From Agromyces larvae (lineage in GTDB: Bacteria > Actinomycetota > Actinomycetes > Actinomycetales > Microbacteriaceae), in NCBI RefSeq assembly GCF_022811705.1, contig NZ_CP094528.1, forward strand, positions 3,472,001 to 3,536,000: a stretch of DNA of 64,000 nt. Direction: 5' to 3'. The translations under genes were made by a program, and so were the position numbers. Position 1 is the stretch's first letter. The number at the start of each line of letters is the position of its first letter. Below are positions 35,311 to 44,338 of this stretch, piece after piece. The notes under the pieces were generated by a model. It was not told where the DNA came from. It did no database searches and saw nothing but the letters and a program-made list of their open reading frames with translations.

Positions 35311-35970
35311 GTGTTCCCGAGACTGTTCGCTGCCCTCGCCGTCGTGTGCGCGACGCTGCTCGCCGCACCGGCGGCGGCGAATGCCGAGGACTACGTCCCC
35401 GGTGCACCCGAAGATCCGACGCTCGCCGGATCCACCGTCTCGCCCGCGTGCGAGGCCGACGTGCCGTGGATCCAGTTCCGGGTGGTGCTGACCGACCCCG
35501 AGTCGCTGAGCACGTCGCGCGACGCGACGCTGGTGCTCAGCGACGGGTCGAACACGCACACCGTCCCGCTCGGCACCATCGGCCCGTCCGGTGTGCTGGA
35601 GGGCCGGGTGCTCTGGCCGGGCGCCTCGGTCGGTCCCGACGGCCGAGGCGACGGCTGGCCCGGGTGGGCCTTCGTCGGCGGCGAGTGGGTCGAGACCGAC
35701 GGCAACTTCGCCTGGACGCGCGGCTCCATCGACGCCCGCATCGAGGTCAACCCGTCGATCCCCGTCGCGCTCAGCTACCCGCCCGCGACGCCGCAGTGCC
35801 TCACCGATCCGCCTCGCGAATCCACGCCGGCCGGCACCACCGCCACCGGCATCGCGTCGACCGGGTTCGACGGGCCGATGTGGGCCGGCGTCGGCATCGG
35901 CGCGGCCGGGCTGATCGCGCTCGGCGTGATCGGGGTCGTGCTCGCGCGGCGTCGACGCGTCCGCGAGTGA
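35311..35970 (+). CDS. Secreted cell-surface protein with LPXTG-like anchor
   Basis: A 219-aa exported protein. A signal peptide (VFPRLFAALAVVCATLLAAPAA, cleavage near AAANAED) precedes a domain of about 140 residues that looks Ig-like (WIQFRVVLTDPESLSTSRDA). The C-terminus has GIASTGFDGPMWAG, a hydrophobic helix and a basic tail (RRRRVRE), the layout of a sortase sorting signal of the LAXTG kind, here IASTG. The GTG start has a GGAGG ribosome binding site 6-10 bp upstream. The DUF4012 gene follows after 10 bp, so the two are probably co-transcribed. Its role is unknown. Confidence 0.82.
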   Translation: MFPRLFAALAVVCATLLAAPAAANAEDYVPGAPEDPTLAGSTVSPACEADVPWIQFRVVLTDPESLSTSRDATLVLSDGSNTHTVPLGTIGPSGVLEGRVLWPGASVGPDGRGDGWPGWAFVGGEWVETDGNFAWTRGSIDARIEVNPSIPVALSYPPATPQCLTDPPRESTPAGTTATGIASTGFDGPMWAGVGIGAAGLIALGVIGVVLARRRRVRE

Positions 35971-35980
35971 CCCGGGTCGC

Positions 35981-37789
35981 ATGACCGAGGCGAACGACCC
36001 GCACTCGCGCCGTTCGCGTCTGCGTCCGCTGCTGTGGTGGGCGTGCGGCGTGCTCGGCGTGCTCGTCGTCGCCGCGGTCGCCGCGGCCGCGTGGATCGGC
36101 GTGCGCGGGATGGCCGCGAAAGCGGAGCTCGAGGCCGCGGCGCCCGTGGTGGAGCGCATCGTCGATGTCGCCAAGGCCGACCCCGGAGAGCTCGCGGATT
36201 CGGTCGACGAACTCGCCGGGCACACGGGGCGCGCGGTCGAGCTCACGGGCGACCCCGTCTGGCGCCTCGCCGAGTCCGCGCCCTGGGTCGGCGACGACCT
36301 CGCCGCCGTGCGGACGCTCGCGGAAGTGGCCGACCGGCTCGCCGAGCACGTCGCACGCCCGCTCGGCAGCGTCGCCGGCGAGCTGTCGGGCGATGGACTG
36401 CGGATCCGCGACGGCCGGTTCGACCCCGAGCCGCTCGCGGCGCTCGGCACCGTCGCGTCCGGGGTCGCCGGCGAGATCGCCGACGCCGCCGACGCGGTGC
36501 AGGCGATCGAACCCAGCGGGCTCATCGGCCCGGTCGCCACGGCGCGGCAGCGGCTCTCCGACATGCTCGAACAGGTGCGCCCGTACGCGGACGCCGTCTC
36601 GACCGCGGCGCCCCTCATCGGACCCATGCTCGGCCTCGACGGCCCCCGCGACTACCTCGTGCTGATCCTGAACAATGCGGAACTCCGGGCGACCGGCGGG
36701 ATTCCCGGGGCGCTCGCGGTCGTCCACGTGGAGGGCGGCACGATGGACCTCGCGCCGATCCGCTCCAACGGAGACGTCCCTGCACTGGACGCGCCCATCC
36801 TGCCGCTCGGCGAAGGCACCGAGCAGCTGTTCGGTTCGCTGCCGGGCCGGTTCGTGCAGGACGTCACCATGACGCCCGACTTCGACGAGACGGCCCGGCT
36901 GGCGCGCGCGTTCTGGGCCGCGGCGACCGGAGTCGAGGTCGATGGCGTGATCGCCGTCGACCCGGGGGTGCTCTCCGCGTTCCTCCGCGCCGTCGGGCCG
37001 GTCGAGGCCGACGGTCTCACGCTCACCTCCGACGACGTCGTGCGCCAGCTGCTCGTCGACTCGTATCTGCGCATCGACGATCAGGGCGAGCTCGACGCGT
37101 TCTTCGCCGATGTCGGGCACGCGGTGTTCGCGGCGGTCACCTCGGGCGGGCACGACCCCCGCTCGCTGGTGGACGCGGCCGTCTCATCGGCACAGGACGG
37201 GCGCGTCTCGATCTGGAGCGCCCACGCCGACGAGCAGGCCGTGCTCGCCGGCACCGCCCTGGGCGGCCCGCTCGCCGCGCTCGACGCGGCCGGGCCCGAC
37301 TCGTACGGGGTGTACCTGAACGACGCGACCGGCGGCAAGTTCGACCCGTTCCTCGACCTCGCGGTCGACGCCGGCACGGTCGAATGCCGGGCCGACGGCC
37401 GGCAGGAGGTCGTCGTGCGCGTGACCGCGACGAGCACCGCCCCGAACGACGCATGGCAGAGCCTGCCCCGCTACGTCACCGCCGGGCGGCCCCAGGGCTA
37501 CGGCGTCGACGTCGGCGTGCTGGCGGTCGACGTGGCCGTCTACGGCGCACCCGGCTCGTACCAGGGCTCGGTGCTGGTCGACGGCGAGCGGGTGCCCGCC
37601 GTCACGACGACCGACAGCGGGCGGCCCGTCGCCTACACCCGCGTCCAGATGCTGCCCGGGCGCACCTCCGTGCTCGAGGTGCGGTACGTGGCATCCGAGC
37701 CGGGCGCGGTGCAGCCCGTCGTGCGGCACACGCCGACCGTCAACCCGGTCGCGGTCGGCACCTGGGCGCCGGCCTGCGAGGGCCCGTGA
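35981..37789 (+). CDS. DUF4012 membrane-anchored protein
   Basis: A 602-aa protein with one N-terminal membrane helix (LLWWACGVLGVLVVAAVAAAAW), a helical region to about residue 210, and the DUF4012 domain recognised by DYLVLILNNAELRATGGIPG and SNGDVPALDAPILP, followed by a C-terminal extracytoplasmic part with only two cysteines visible (VECRADG and the terminal PACEGP). DUF4012 proteins are surface proteins of Actinobacteria and some Firmicutes, often near polysaccharide genes, and their function is not known. Here it follows a sortase-type surface protein by 10 bp. Confidence 0.85.
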   Translation: MTEANDPHSRRSRLRPLLWWACGVLGVLVVAAVAAAAWIGVRGMAAKAELEAAAPVVERIVDVAKADPGELADSVDELAGHTGRAVELTGDPVWRLAESAPWVGDDLAAVRTLAEVADRLAEHVARPLGSVAGELSGDGLRIRDGRFDPEPLAALGTVASGVAGEIADAADAVQAIEPSGLIGPVATARQRLSDMLEQVRPYADAVSTAAPLIGPMLGLDGPRDYLVLILNNAELRATGGIPGALAVVHVEGGTMDLAPIRSNGDVPALDAPILPLGEGTEQLFGSLPGRFVQDVTMTPDFDETARLARAFWAAATGVEVDGVIAVDPGVLSAFLRAVGPVEADGLTLTSDDVVRQLLVDSYLRIDDQGELDAFFADVGHAVFAAVTSGGHDPRSLVDAAVSSAQDGRVSIWSAHADEQAVLAGTALGGPLAALDAAGPDSYGVYLNDATGGKFDPFLDLAVDAGTVECRADGRQEVVVRVTATSTAPNDAWQSLPRYVTAGRPQGYGVDVGVLAVDVAVYGAPGSYQGSVLVDGERVPAVTTTDSGRPVAYTRVQMLPGRTSVLEVRYVASEPGAVQPVVRHTPTVNPVAVGTWAPACEGP

Positions 37790-37812
37790 GCCTCCCCGCG
37801 GGGCCCGCCGCC

Positions 37813-37818
37813 TAAGCT
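37813..37818 (+). promoter_or_regulatory. -10 box TAAGCT, leaderless start of menG
   Basis: TAAGCT ends 6 nt before the ATG at 37825. Confidence 0.5.
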
Positions 37819-37824
37819 GGACGC

Positions 37825-38541
37825 ATGCGTGCAGACCTCGGCAAGGACCCGTCGCAGGTGTCGGCCATGTTCGACGGGGTCGCGGCCCGCTACGACCTGA
37901 CGAACAACGTGCTCTCGGTCGGCAACGCCCCGCTCTGGCGGGTCGCCACGACCCGTGCGGTCGACCCGAAGCCCGGCGAGAAGATCCTCGACGTCGCGGC
38001 CGGCACCGGCACGTCGAGTGCGAGTCTCGCGCGCAGCGGGGCATCCGTCGTCGCCGCCGACTTCTCGCCCGGCATGATCGAGGTCGGGCGGCGCCGGCAG
38101 GCGCACGTGCCGAACCTGGTGTTCGTCGAGGCCGACGCGACCGACCTGCCGTTCGGCGACGACGAGTTCGACGCGGTGACCATCTCGTTCGGGCTGCGCA
38201 ACGTCAACGATCCGCAGCACGCGCTGCGCGAGTTCCTGCGCGTGACCAAGCCCGGCGGCCGGCTCGTGGTGTGCGAGTTCTCGCACCCGCAGGCCTCGCT
38301 CGTGCGCACCGGGTACGACGTCTACCAGCGCTGGATCATGCCCTCGCTGGTGCGCCTCACGAGTTCGAACGACACCGCGTACGAGTACCTGAACGAGTCG
38401 ATCGGGGCGTGGCCCGACCAGCCGGCCCTCGCGGCGCGGCTCCGCGCGGCGGGCTGGGACGAGGTGGCCTACCGCAACCTGACCGGCGGCATCGTCGCGC
38501 TCCACCGCGGGCGCAAGCCCGGCCCGCCGCCGGTCGAGTAG
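37825..38541 (+). CDS. menG: Demethylmenaquinone methyltransferase
   Basis: A 238-aa SAM-dependent methyltransferase that performs the last step of menaquinone synthesis. It has the UbiE/MenG signatures [17 protein letters not shown], the SAM-binding glycine loop [16 protein letters not shown], and [18 protein letters not shown], with the C-terminal motif [17 protein letters not shown]. Length and motifs match the family. It is followed by the polyprenyl diphosphate synthase gene in the same direction, 132 bp away, with a separate promoter. Confidence 0.95.
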   Translation: MRADLGKDPSQVSAMFDGVAARYDLTNNVLSVGNAPLWRVATTRAVDPKPGEKILDVAAGTGTSSASLARSGASVVAADFSPGMIEVGRRRQAHVPNLVFVEADATDLPFGDDEFDAVTISFGLRNVNDPQHALREFLRVTKPGGRLVVCEFSHPQASLVRTGYDVYQRWIMPSLVRLTSSNDTAYEYLNESIGAWPDQPALAARLRAAGWDEVAYRNLTGGIVALHRGRKPGPPPVE

Positions 38542-38661
38542 CGCGACGCGCCGGCCCCCGAAGGGACCGCACCGGCGTGCGAGACGCTCGCCGGCGCGCG
38601 CCCCCCGACCAGCGGGGCGACCTCGCACACCCGCGGAGCATCCGTGCAGGAATCCTGCCGA

Positions 38662-38667
38662 TAGGCT
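38662..38667 (+). promoter_or_regulatory. -10 box TAGGCT, leaderless start of the polyprenyl synthase gene
   Basis: TAGGCT ends 6 nt before the GTG at 38674. Confidence 0.5.
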
Positions 38668-38673
38668 GGCAGG

Positions 38674-39795
38674 GTGAAACCGAGCGTCCCCGCGGTGCGC
38701 CGCGGCTCCTCGCTCGCGGCCAACCTGGGCCTCAGCGAGCGGGTCTTCGCCTCGGCGGCAGACCGCGCGATGGCCAGGGCCATCGACGACGGACTCGACC
38801 GTGTCGAGGCCGGTCTCGTCGACGAGGTCGCGTTCGCCGATCCGATCGCCGGGGCATCCGCCCGTTACCTGCTCGAAGCGGGTGGCAAGCGGGTGCGCCC
38901 GATGCTGACGCTGCTCACCGCGCAGCTCGGCGACGGCGTCACCGACGAGGTCGTGACCGCCGCCCAGGCGATCGAGATCACGCACCTCGGCAGCCTCTAC
39001 CACGACGACGTCATGGACGATTCCGATCGTCGTCGCGGGGTGCCGAGCGCGCAGACGGTGTGGGGCAACTCGGTCGCGATCCTCACCGGCGACCTGCTGT
39101 TCGCGCGCGCGAGCCAGCTCATGGCCCGACTCGGCGAGGGGGCCATCCGGTTGCAGGCCGGCACCTTCGAACGACTCGTGCTCGGCCAGCTGCACGAGAC
39201 GATCGGGCCGCAGCCGGGCGACGACCCCATCGCGCACTACCTCGGCGTGCTCGCCGACAAGACCGGGTCGCTGATCGCCGCCGCCGCCCAGGCCGGCATC
39301 ATCTTCTCGGGCGCCGATCGCGCGTACGAGCAGCCGATCGTCGACTTCGGGGAGCGCATCGGCATCGCGTTCCAGCTCATCGACGACGTCATCGACCTGT
39401 CGCCGCAGCCCGAGCAGACCGGCAAGGTGCCCGGCACCGACCTGCGCGCGGGGGTCGTCACCCTGCCGCTGCTGCGGTTGCGCGAGCTCGCGAAGACGGA
39501 TGCCTCGGCCGCCGACCTGCTGGCGCGCATCGAACGCGACGTGCTGCCGGCCGATCCGCTCACCGCCGTCGACCCGTTGGACACGAACACCCTCGCGTCG
39601 CGCGTGGTGCCGTCGAAGGAGACGATCGACGCGGTCGTCGCCGAACTGCGCGACCACGAAGCGACCCGTGCCACGCTCGCCGAGGCGCACCGCTGGGCCC
39701 GGGACGCGGTCGATGCGCTCGCGCCGCTGCCCGACGGCTCCGTGAAGAAGGCGCTCACGCGCTTCGCCGACACCATCGTGGAGAGATCGAACTAG
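38674..39795 (+). CDS. Polyprenyl diphosphate synthase
   Basis: A 373-aa all-trans prenyltransferase that makes the menaquinone side chain. The first aspartate-rich motif is GSLYHDDVMDDSDRRRG and the second is FQLIDDVIDLS, with GGKRVRPMLTLL for substrate binding. Small residues ahead of the first motif (EITHLGSLYHDD) suit a long product, and the position beside menG suggests an octa- or nonaprenyl chain, although length cannot be read off with certainty. The stop overlaps the following reductase start by one base. Confidence 0.92.
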   Translation: MKPSVPAVRRGSSLAANLGLSERVFASAADRAMARAIDDGLDRVEAGLVDEVAFADPIAGASARYLLEAGGKRVRPMLTLLTAQLGDGVTDEVVTAAQAIEITHLGSLYHDDVMDDSDRRRGVPSAQTVWGNSVAILTGDLLFARASQLMARLGEGAIRLQAGTFERLVLGQLHETIGPQPGDDPIAHYLGVLADKTGSLIAAAAQAGIIFSGADRAYEQPIVDFGERIGIAFQLIDDVIDLSPQPEQTGKVPGTDLRAGVVTLPLLRLRELAKTDASAADLLARIERDVLPADPLTAVDPLDTNTLASRVVPSKETIDAVVAELRDHEATRATLAEAHRWARDAVDALAPLPDGSVKKALTRFADTIVERSN

Positions 39796-41174
39796 TGACG
39801 AGGAACAAGCTCCGACTGGCCATCGTGGGCGCGGGCCCCGCCGGCATCTACGCCGCCGACCTCCTGCTGAAGGCGGAGCGCAACTTCGACGTGTCGATCG
39901 ACCTGTTCGACCACCTGCCGGCGCCGTACGGTCTGGTCCGGTACGGCGTCGCGCCCGACCATCCGCGCATCAAGGGCATCATCTCGGCGTTGCGCGAGGT
40001 GCTCGACCGGGGCGACATCCGCATCTTCGGCAACGTGCGGTTCGGCACCGACCTCACGCTCGACGATCTGAAGCGCCACTACAACGCCGTCATCTTCGCG
40101 ACCGGCGCCGTACGCGACGCCGACCTGCACATCCCCGGCGTCGAGCTCGAGGGCTCGTACGGCGCGGCCGAGTTCGTGAGCTGGTTCGACGGGCACCCCG
40201 ACGTGCCGCGCACCTGGCCGCTCGACGCGAAAGAGGTGGCGGTCATCGGCAACGGCAACGTCGCGCTCGACGTGTCGCGCATTCTCGCCAAGCACGCCGA
40301 AGACCTGATGGTCACCGAGATCCCCGACAACGTCGCCGAGATCCTGAAGGCGTCGCCCGTGACCGACGTGCACGTGTTCGGCCGTCGCGGACCCACGTCG
40401 GTGAAGTTCACACCGCTCGAACTGCGCGAGCTCGGCGAACTGCGCGACGTCGACATGATCGTCTCCGACGAGGACTTCGACTACGACGACGCCGCACGCG
40501 CGGCCGTGTCGGGCAACAAGCAGGTCTTCGTCATCGACAAGGTGCTGCAGCAGTGGCGGCAGCGATCGGTGGGCGAGGCGTCGCGCCGGCTGCACCTGCA
40601 CTTCTTCGCCAAGCCGCTCGAGATCGTCGACGACGGCACCGGTCGGGTCGGCGCCATCCGGTACGAGCGCACCGCGCCCGACGGCGAAGGCGGCGTCGTC
40701 GGCACGGGCGAGATCCGCGAGCTGCCCGTGCAGGCGGTGTACCGTGCGGTCGGGTACTTCGGGTCGCCGCTGCCGGGGGTGCCGTTCGACGAGAAGTTCG
40801 GCGTCATCCCGAACCACGAGGGCCAGGTGATGGTGCACGACCCCGAGACGGGCGACGCCCGCCAGGTCTACGGCGTGTACTGCACGGGGTGGATCAAGCG
40901 CGGCCCGGTGGGGCTCATCGGGCACACGAAGTCCGACGCGATGGAGACCGTGCGCCACCTCATCAACGACCTCGGCAACTGGTGGAACCCCGAGTCGCCC
41001 GACGAGGAGTCGATCGTCGAACTGCTCGACGAGCGGGGCATCCGCTGGACCGACCTCGACGGCTGGCACCGCCTCGACGAGCACGAGCTCGCCCTCGGCG
41101 CGGCCGACGGGCGCCTTCGCGTCAAGGTCGTCCCGCGTGACGAGATGGTCGACATCTCGCGCGACGAAGCCTAG
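39795..41174 (+). CDS. Ferredoxin-NADP reductase, FprA/adrenodoxin-reductase type
   Basis: A 459-aa flavoprotein that moves electrons between NADPH and ferredoxin. The FAD site is RLAIVGAGPAGIYAADLL, the NADPH site is VAVIGNGNVALDVSRIL, and the later GRRGPTSVKFTPLELREL and GWIKRGPVGLIGHTKSDA are hallmarks of the adrenodoxin-reductase branch that includes mycobacterial FprA. The GTG start overlaps the stop of the prenyl synthase gene by one base, so the genes are coupled although the link to quinone synthesis is unclear. The frame is intact and full length. Confidence 0.93.
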   Translation: MTRNKLRLAIVGAGPAGIYAADLLLKAERNFDVSIDLFDHLPAPYGLVRYGVAPDHPRIKGIISALREVLDRGDIRIFGNVRFGTDLTLDDLKRHYNAVIFATGAVRDADLHIPGVELEGSYGAAEFVSWFDGHPDVPRTWPLDAKEVAVIGNGNVALDVSRILAKHAEDLMVTEIPDNVAEILKASPVTDVHVFGRRGPTSVKFTPLELRELGELRDVDMIVSDEDFDYDDAARAAVSGNKQVFVIDKVLQQWRQRSVGEASRRLHLHFFAKPLEIVDDGTGRVGAIRYERTAPDGEGGVVGTGEIRELPVQAVYRAVGYFGSPLPGVPFDEKFGVIPNHEGQVMVHDPETGDARQVYGVYCTGWIKRGPVGLIGHTKSDAMETVRHLINDLGNWWNPESPDEESIVELLDERGIRWTDLDGWHRLDEHELALGAADGRLRVKVVPRDEMVDISRDEA

Positions 41175-41213
41175 GGTTCCCGGCACCGACCGCTCGCGCG
41201 CGTCGGAGCATCC

Positions 41214-41261
41214 GCGGGTCTGTGCATCGGCGGGTCTGTGCATCGGCGGGTCTGTGCATCG
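41214..41261 (+). repeat. Three tandem 16-bp repeats upstream of the prepilin peptidase gene
   Basis: GCGGGTCTGTGCATCG is repeated three times without a mismatch. The array stands 40 bp before the ATG at 41301 and upstream of its -10 box, where it could act as a control region or be neutral. Confidence 0.85.
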
Positions 41262-41288
41262 GCGACCGGCCGCGAGCGGCGCAGGCGC

Positions 41289-41294
41289 TACAGT
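41289..41294 (+). promoter_or_regulatory. -10 box TACAGT, leaderless start of the prepilin peptidase gene
   Basis: TACAGT ends 6 nt before the ATG at 41301. Confidence 0.5.
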
Positions 41295-41300
41295 CTCGTC

Positions 41301-41960
41301 ATGCCGCTCACCACATCCGCCTCGGTGCTCATCGCGGGCGTGCTCGGCGGCGTCGTCGGCTGGTGGCCGCTCTCCGCGTGGATCGAACGGCAACTGCGCG
41401 ACGACCGGATGCAGCGACGCACGATCCGGGTCGTCGCCTCGCTCACCACCGCCATCGTCTGGGGCGTCGTGGCGTGGCGATTCGCCGACGCGGCCGGGCT
41501 GGCGGTGCTGCCGGCGATCCTCGCGTTCACGGCCGCGTCGACCGTGCTGTCGATCGTCGACCTCGTCGAGCACCGGCTGCCGAATCCCGTGGTCGGCGCG
41601 ACGCTCGCGATCGTCGGCGGGCTGCTCGTGCTCGCGGCGGCCGTGTCGGGGCGCTGGCTGTCGCTCGCCTGGGCGGCCGCGGGGCTCGGGGCGATGTTCG
41701 GCGTGTACCTGCTGCTCGGTCTGCTCGTGCCGAACGCGATGGGCATGGGCGATATGAAGCTCGCCGCCCCGATCGGCATGCTGCTCGGATGGTTCGGGCT
41801 CACGACGTGGGTCGTCGGGCTGGTCGCGGCGTTCCTCGTCGGCGGCGTGATCGCGATCGCCGCGCTCGCGCTGCGGCGCGTGTCGTGGCGCGGGTCCATC
41901 CCGTTCGGGCCGGCGATGCTCGCCGGTGCGCTCGTGAGCCTGCTCGTCACGGCGGGCTGA
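41301..41960 (+). CDS. Prepilin peptidase (A24 family), without methylase domain
   Basis: A 219-aa membrane aspartic peptidase. Six or seven hydrophobic segments are visible, and the two catalytic aspartates lie in STVLSIVDLVEHRLPN and MGMGDMKLAAPIGMLLG, the two A24 motifs. The N-terminal zinc/methyltransferase domain of PilD is missing, as in short TadV/archaeal-type enzymes. No pilin or secretion ATPase genes are in the window, so its substrate is encoded elsewhere. Other direct pilus evidence is lacking. Confidence 0.9.
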   Translation: MPLTTSASVLIAGVLGGVVGWWPLSAWIERQLRDDRMQRRTIRVVASLTTAIVWGVVAWRFADAAGLAVLPAILAFTAASTVLSIVDLVEHRLPNPVVGATLAIVGGLLVLAAAVSGRWLSLAWAAAGLGAMFGVYLLLGLLVPNAMGMGDMKLAAPIGMLLGWFGLTTWVVGLVAAFLVGGVIAIAALALRRVSWRGSIPFGPAMLAGALVSLLVTAG

Positions 41961-42008
41961 CGGAGCATCCGGCCGCCTCGCCCTAGGGTGGGGAGCGGGG
42001 GAGGGGAT

Positions 42009-43100
42009 GTGACCGCACCGACTGAGTCGACCGGACCGGCGTCGCGGTCGGCGCTGCCGCCGTCGGCGCTGCCGCCGTCGGCGATGGCGGGGTCGGCGCT
42101 GCCGAAGTGGGAACCCGATGTCCTCGGGTCGGGGTTCGAGCGGCTCGAGCTGCCGCTCGGCGACGACGACGAAGGCGCGGTCGTCGCCACCCTCGTGCGA
42201 CACCGACGCGGGTGGGCCGATCGGATCGGCGGACTCCTCGGCCGCGGTGCCGCAGCCGGAGCCGACGTGCTCTACGTGCACGGATGGAGCGACTACTTCT
42301 TCAACCCCGAGCTCGCGCAGTACTGGTCGTCCGCGGGGGCACGGTTCTTCGCGCTCGACCTGCGCAAGTACGGCCGCAGTCTGCGCGAGTGGCAGACACC
42401 CGGATACGTCACCGATCTCGCGACGTACGACGCCGACATCGAGGCGGCGCTGGCAGCCATGGGGCAGGGCGGAGCATCCGGTCGACCGCTGGTGCTGATG
42501 GGGCACTCGACCGGCGGCCTCGTGCTGTCGCTCTGGGCCGCGCGCCACCCCGGGCGGGCGTCGGCGCTCGTGCTGAACAGCCCGTGGCTGGAATTCCAGC
42601 TCAGCCGGATCGGACGCGAGGCGATCGCACCCGCCATCGTGTTCGGGGCGCGCATCAACCCGATGGGGCCGATGCCGAACGTCGACCTCGGCTTCTACAC
42701 GCGTTCCGTCGACCGCGCGCAGGGCGGCGAGTGGGAGTACGACCACGCCTGGCGGCCCGACCGCGGATTCAAAGTGCACCCCGCCTGGCTGACCGCGATC
42801 CTCGCCGGACACGCGACGATCGCCGCCGGCATCGACGTCGGAGCCCCCGTGCTCACGCTGCTGTCGGCACGATCGATGATCCAGCCCCGATGGGACGAGG
42901 GCATGCGCACGAGCGACATCGTGCTCGTCGTCGACGAGATCGCCGCGCGCGCGACCCGCCTTGGGCCGTCGGTGGGCATTGCCCGCATCGACGGCGCCCT
43001 GCACGACGTGCTGCTCTCGCGCGAGCCGGCCCGCGCCGCGGCGTACGCCGCCATCACGCACTGGCTGCGCGGCTACGCCCCCCGGGTGCGCGGCCGCTGA
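42009..43100 (+). CDS. Alpha/beta hydrolase (serine hydrolase/lysophospholipase-like)
   Basis: A 363-aa alpha/beta hydrolase. It has an oxyanion-side strand VLYVHGWSDYFFNPELAQYW, the nucleophile elbow LVLMGHSTGGLVLSLWAA (GHSTG), a possible acid in the strand region MRTSDIVLVVDEI and the catalytic histidine in DGALHDVLLSREP. This matches the serine aminopeptidase S33/monoacylglycerol lipase-like group. The GTG at 42009 has a GGGGAGGGGA ribosome binding site; the short peptide repeat ALPPSALPPSAM follows the start. The substrate is unknown. Confidence 0.88.
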   Translation: MTAPTESTGPASRSALPPSALPPSAMAGSALPKWEPDVLGSGFERLELPLGDDDEGAVVATLVRHRRGWADRIGGLLGRGAAAGADVLYVHGWSDYFFNPELAQYWSSAGARFFALDLRKYGRSLREWQTPGYVTDLATYDADIEAALAAMGQGGASGRPLVLMGHSTGGLVLSLWAARHPGRASALVLNSPWLEFQLSRIGREAIAPAIVFGARINPMGPMPNVDLGFYTRSVDRAQGGEWEYDHAWRPDRGFKVHPAWLTAILAGHATIAAGIDVGAPVLTLLSARSMIQPRWDEGMRTSDIVLVVDEIAARATRLGPSVGIARIDGALHDVLLSREPARAAAYAAITHWLRGYAPRVRGR

Positions 43101-43161
43101 CGCGGCGCGCGGGCGCCGCCTGCGCGCCGCGGCCTGCGCGCCGCCCGCCCCGCCCCCAACG

Positions 43162-43221
43162 CAGGCACTGTGTTCAGACGACGGCAGTGTCGGCGGTGCC
43201 GTCGTCTGCACACGGTGCCTG
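43162..43221. repeat. Palindromic repeat element (family 3)
   Basis: Arms of 25 bp (43162-43186 and 43197-43221) beginning CAGGCACTGTGTTCAGACGA are reverse complements with two mismatches around a 10-nt loop. It follows the hydrolase gene and resembles elements at 44345-44411, 44508-44574 and 58660-58729. Confidence 0.85.
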
Positions 43222-43342
43222 GGTTGGGCGCAGCTGGGGGAGGGCAACGGTCTGCTCCTCCACACCGGTTCGACGCGAAGGGTTGTGCACAGCCTGGTGC
43301 GCATCGGCTCGACGGCGGCGCGCCGGCCGTCACGCTGTGCCG

Positions 43343-44338
43343 ATGGACGCACTTCCAGTGACACCGCAGGGGCTCATCCGGTACGGAGATGTCGCCGAAC
43401 TCGGCCTCCGCACTGAGCTGTACTCGGCCGTCGACCGCGGCGACGTGCAGCGGGTTCGTCGTGGAATCTACGCACCGACCCCGCCGGGAACGGGCTCCAG
43501 ATGGGAGCGCGAAGCGCTGGAGTACCGCACCCGCGTGCTCGCGGCCGCCGAGACGATGCAGGGGGCGACCTTCACGAGCTTCTCGGCGGTCGCGCTCGCG
43601 GGGCTGCCCGTCTTCGGTCGCTGGCCCGAGGAGGTGTACGTCCTCTCCCGAGACGGCAGTTCGAGCCGTCGCCGAGGGGTGGTCACGGTCGCCCGCAGGG
43701 GCGATGTCGAGCTCGACCTGTGCGACGGCGTGCGGACCACGTCCATCGAGTTCACGCTTATCCAGCTCTGTCGGCAGGCCACGCTCGCTGCGGCGCTCGT
43801 CGCGGTCGACGCGGCGCTCAGAGTGCCGCGATTCGGTACGGCCGCGCCGATGACCACGCTCCAACGACTGGTCGAGCTGCACCAGTCGATGCTGCCGTAT
43901 CACGGAAGCCGCTCGGTCGAGGCGGTGCTCAGCCGGGCGACCGAGCTCGCGGACACACCGCTCGAGACCATCAGCCGCCTTGCGTTCGAGCAGCTGGGGT
44001 TCGAAGCTCCCGAACTGCAGCGCGAGTTCTGGTTGTCGGAACTCGGCCAGCGGGCGTATGTCGACTTCTTCTGGCGATCGGTCGATGCCGCCGCTGAAGC
44101 CGACGGGCGGGGAAAGTACCGCGGCAGCGGACGCGATGCCGCCGAGGCCGTCATCCGTGAGAAGGATCGCGAGAACGCGATCCGCCGTCGGGTTCGAGCG
44201 TTCGACCGCTGGGACTGGGCAGAGACGCTGGCGATCCAGCCGCTCGCCGTCCGCCTGCACGCGATGGGCGTCCAGCGCACGCGTCGGCCGAGGCGGCTCA
44301 TCCCTCCGCGGCACGAGTCGGCCGTGCGTCGGGGTTGA
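43343..44338 (+). CDS. AbiEi-like protein with N-terminal winged helix
   Basis: A 331-aa protein. The N-terminal 60 residues (GLIRYGDVAELGLRTELYSAV then VQRVRRGIYAP) look like the AbiEi antitoxin winged-helix domain, and the middle (FTSFSAVALAGLPVFG, EVYVLSRDGSSSRRRGV) fits the same family. The C-terminal half (EFWLSELGQRAYVDFFWR, AEADGRGKYRG) resembles the DUF559/endonuclease-like fold seen in similar actinobacterial proteins. No AbiEii toxin gene is next to it, so it is an orphan. Its last 60 bp are duplicated downstream together with a palindromic element. Confidence 0.78.
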   Translation: MDALPVTPQGLIRYGDVAELGLRTELYSAVDRGDVQRVRRGIYAPTPPGTGSRWEREALEYRTRVLAAAETMQGATFTSFSAVALAGLPVFGRWPEEVYVLSRDGSSSRRRGVVTVARRGDVELDLCDGVRTTSIEFTLIQLCRQATLAAALVAVDAALRVPRFGTAAPMTTLQRLVELHQSMLPYHGSRSVEAVLSRATELADTPLETISRLAFEQLGFEAPELQREFWLSELGQRAYVDFFWRSVDAAAEADGRGKYRGSGRDAAEAVIREKDRENAIRRRVRAFDRWDWAETLAIQPLAVRLHAMGVQRTRRPRRLIPPRHESAVRRG

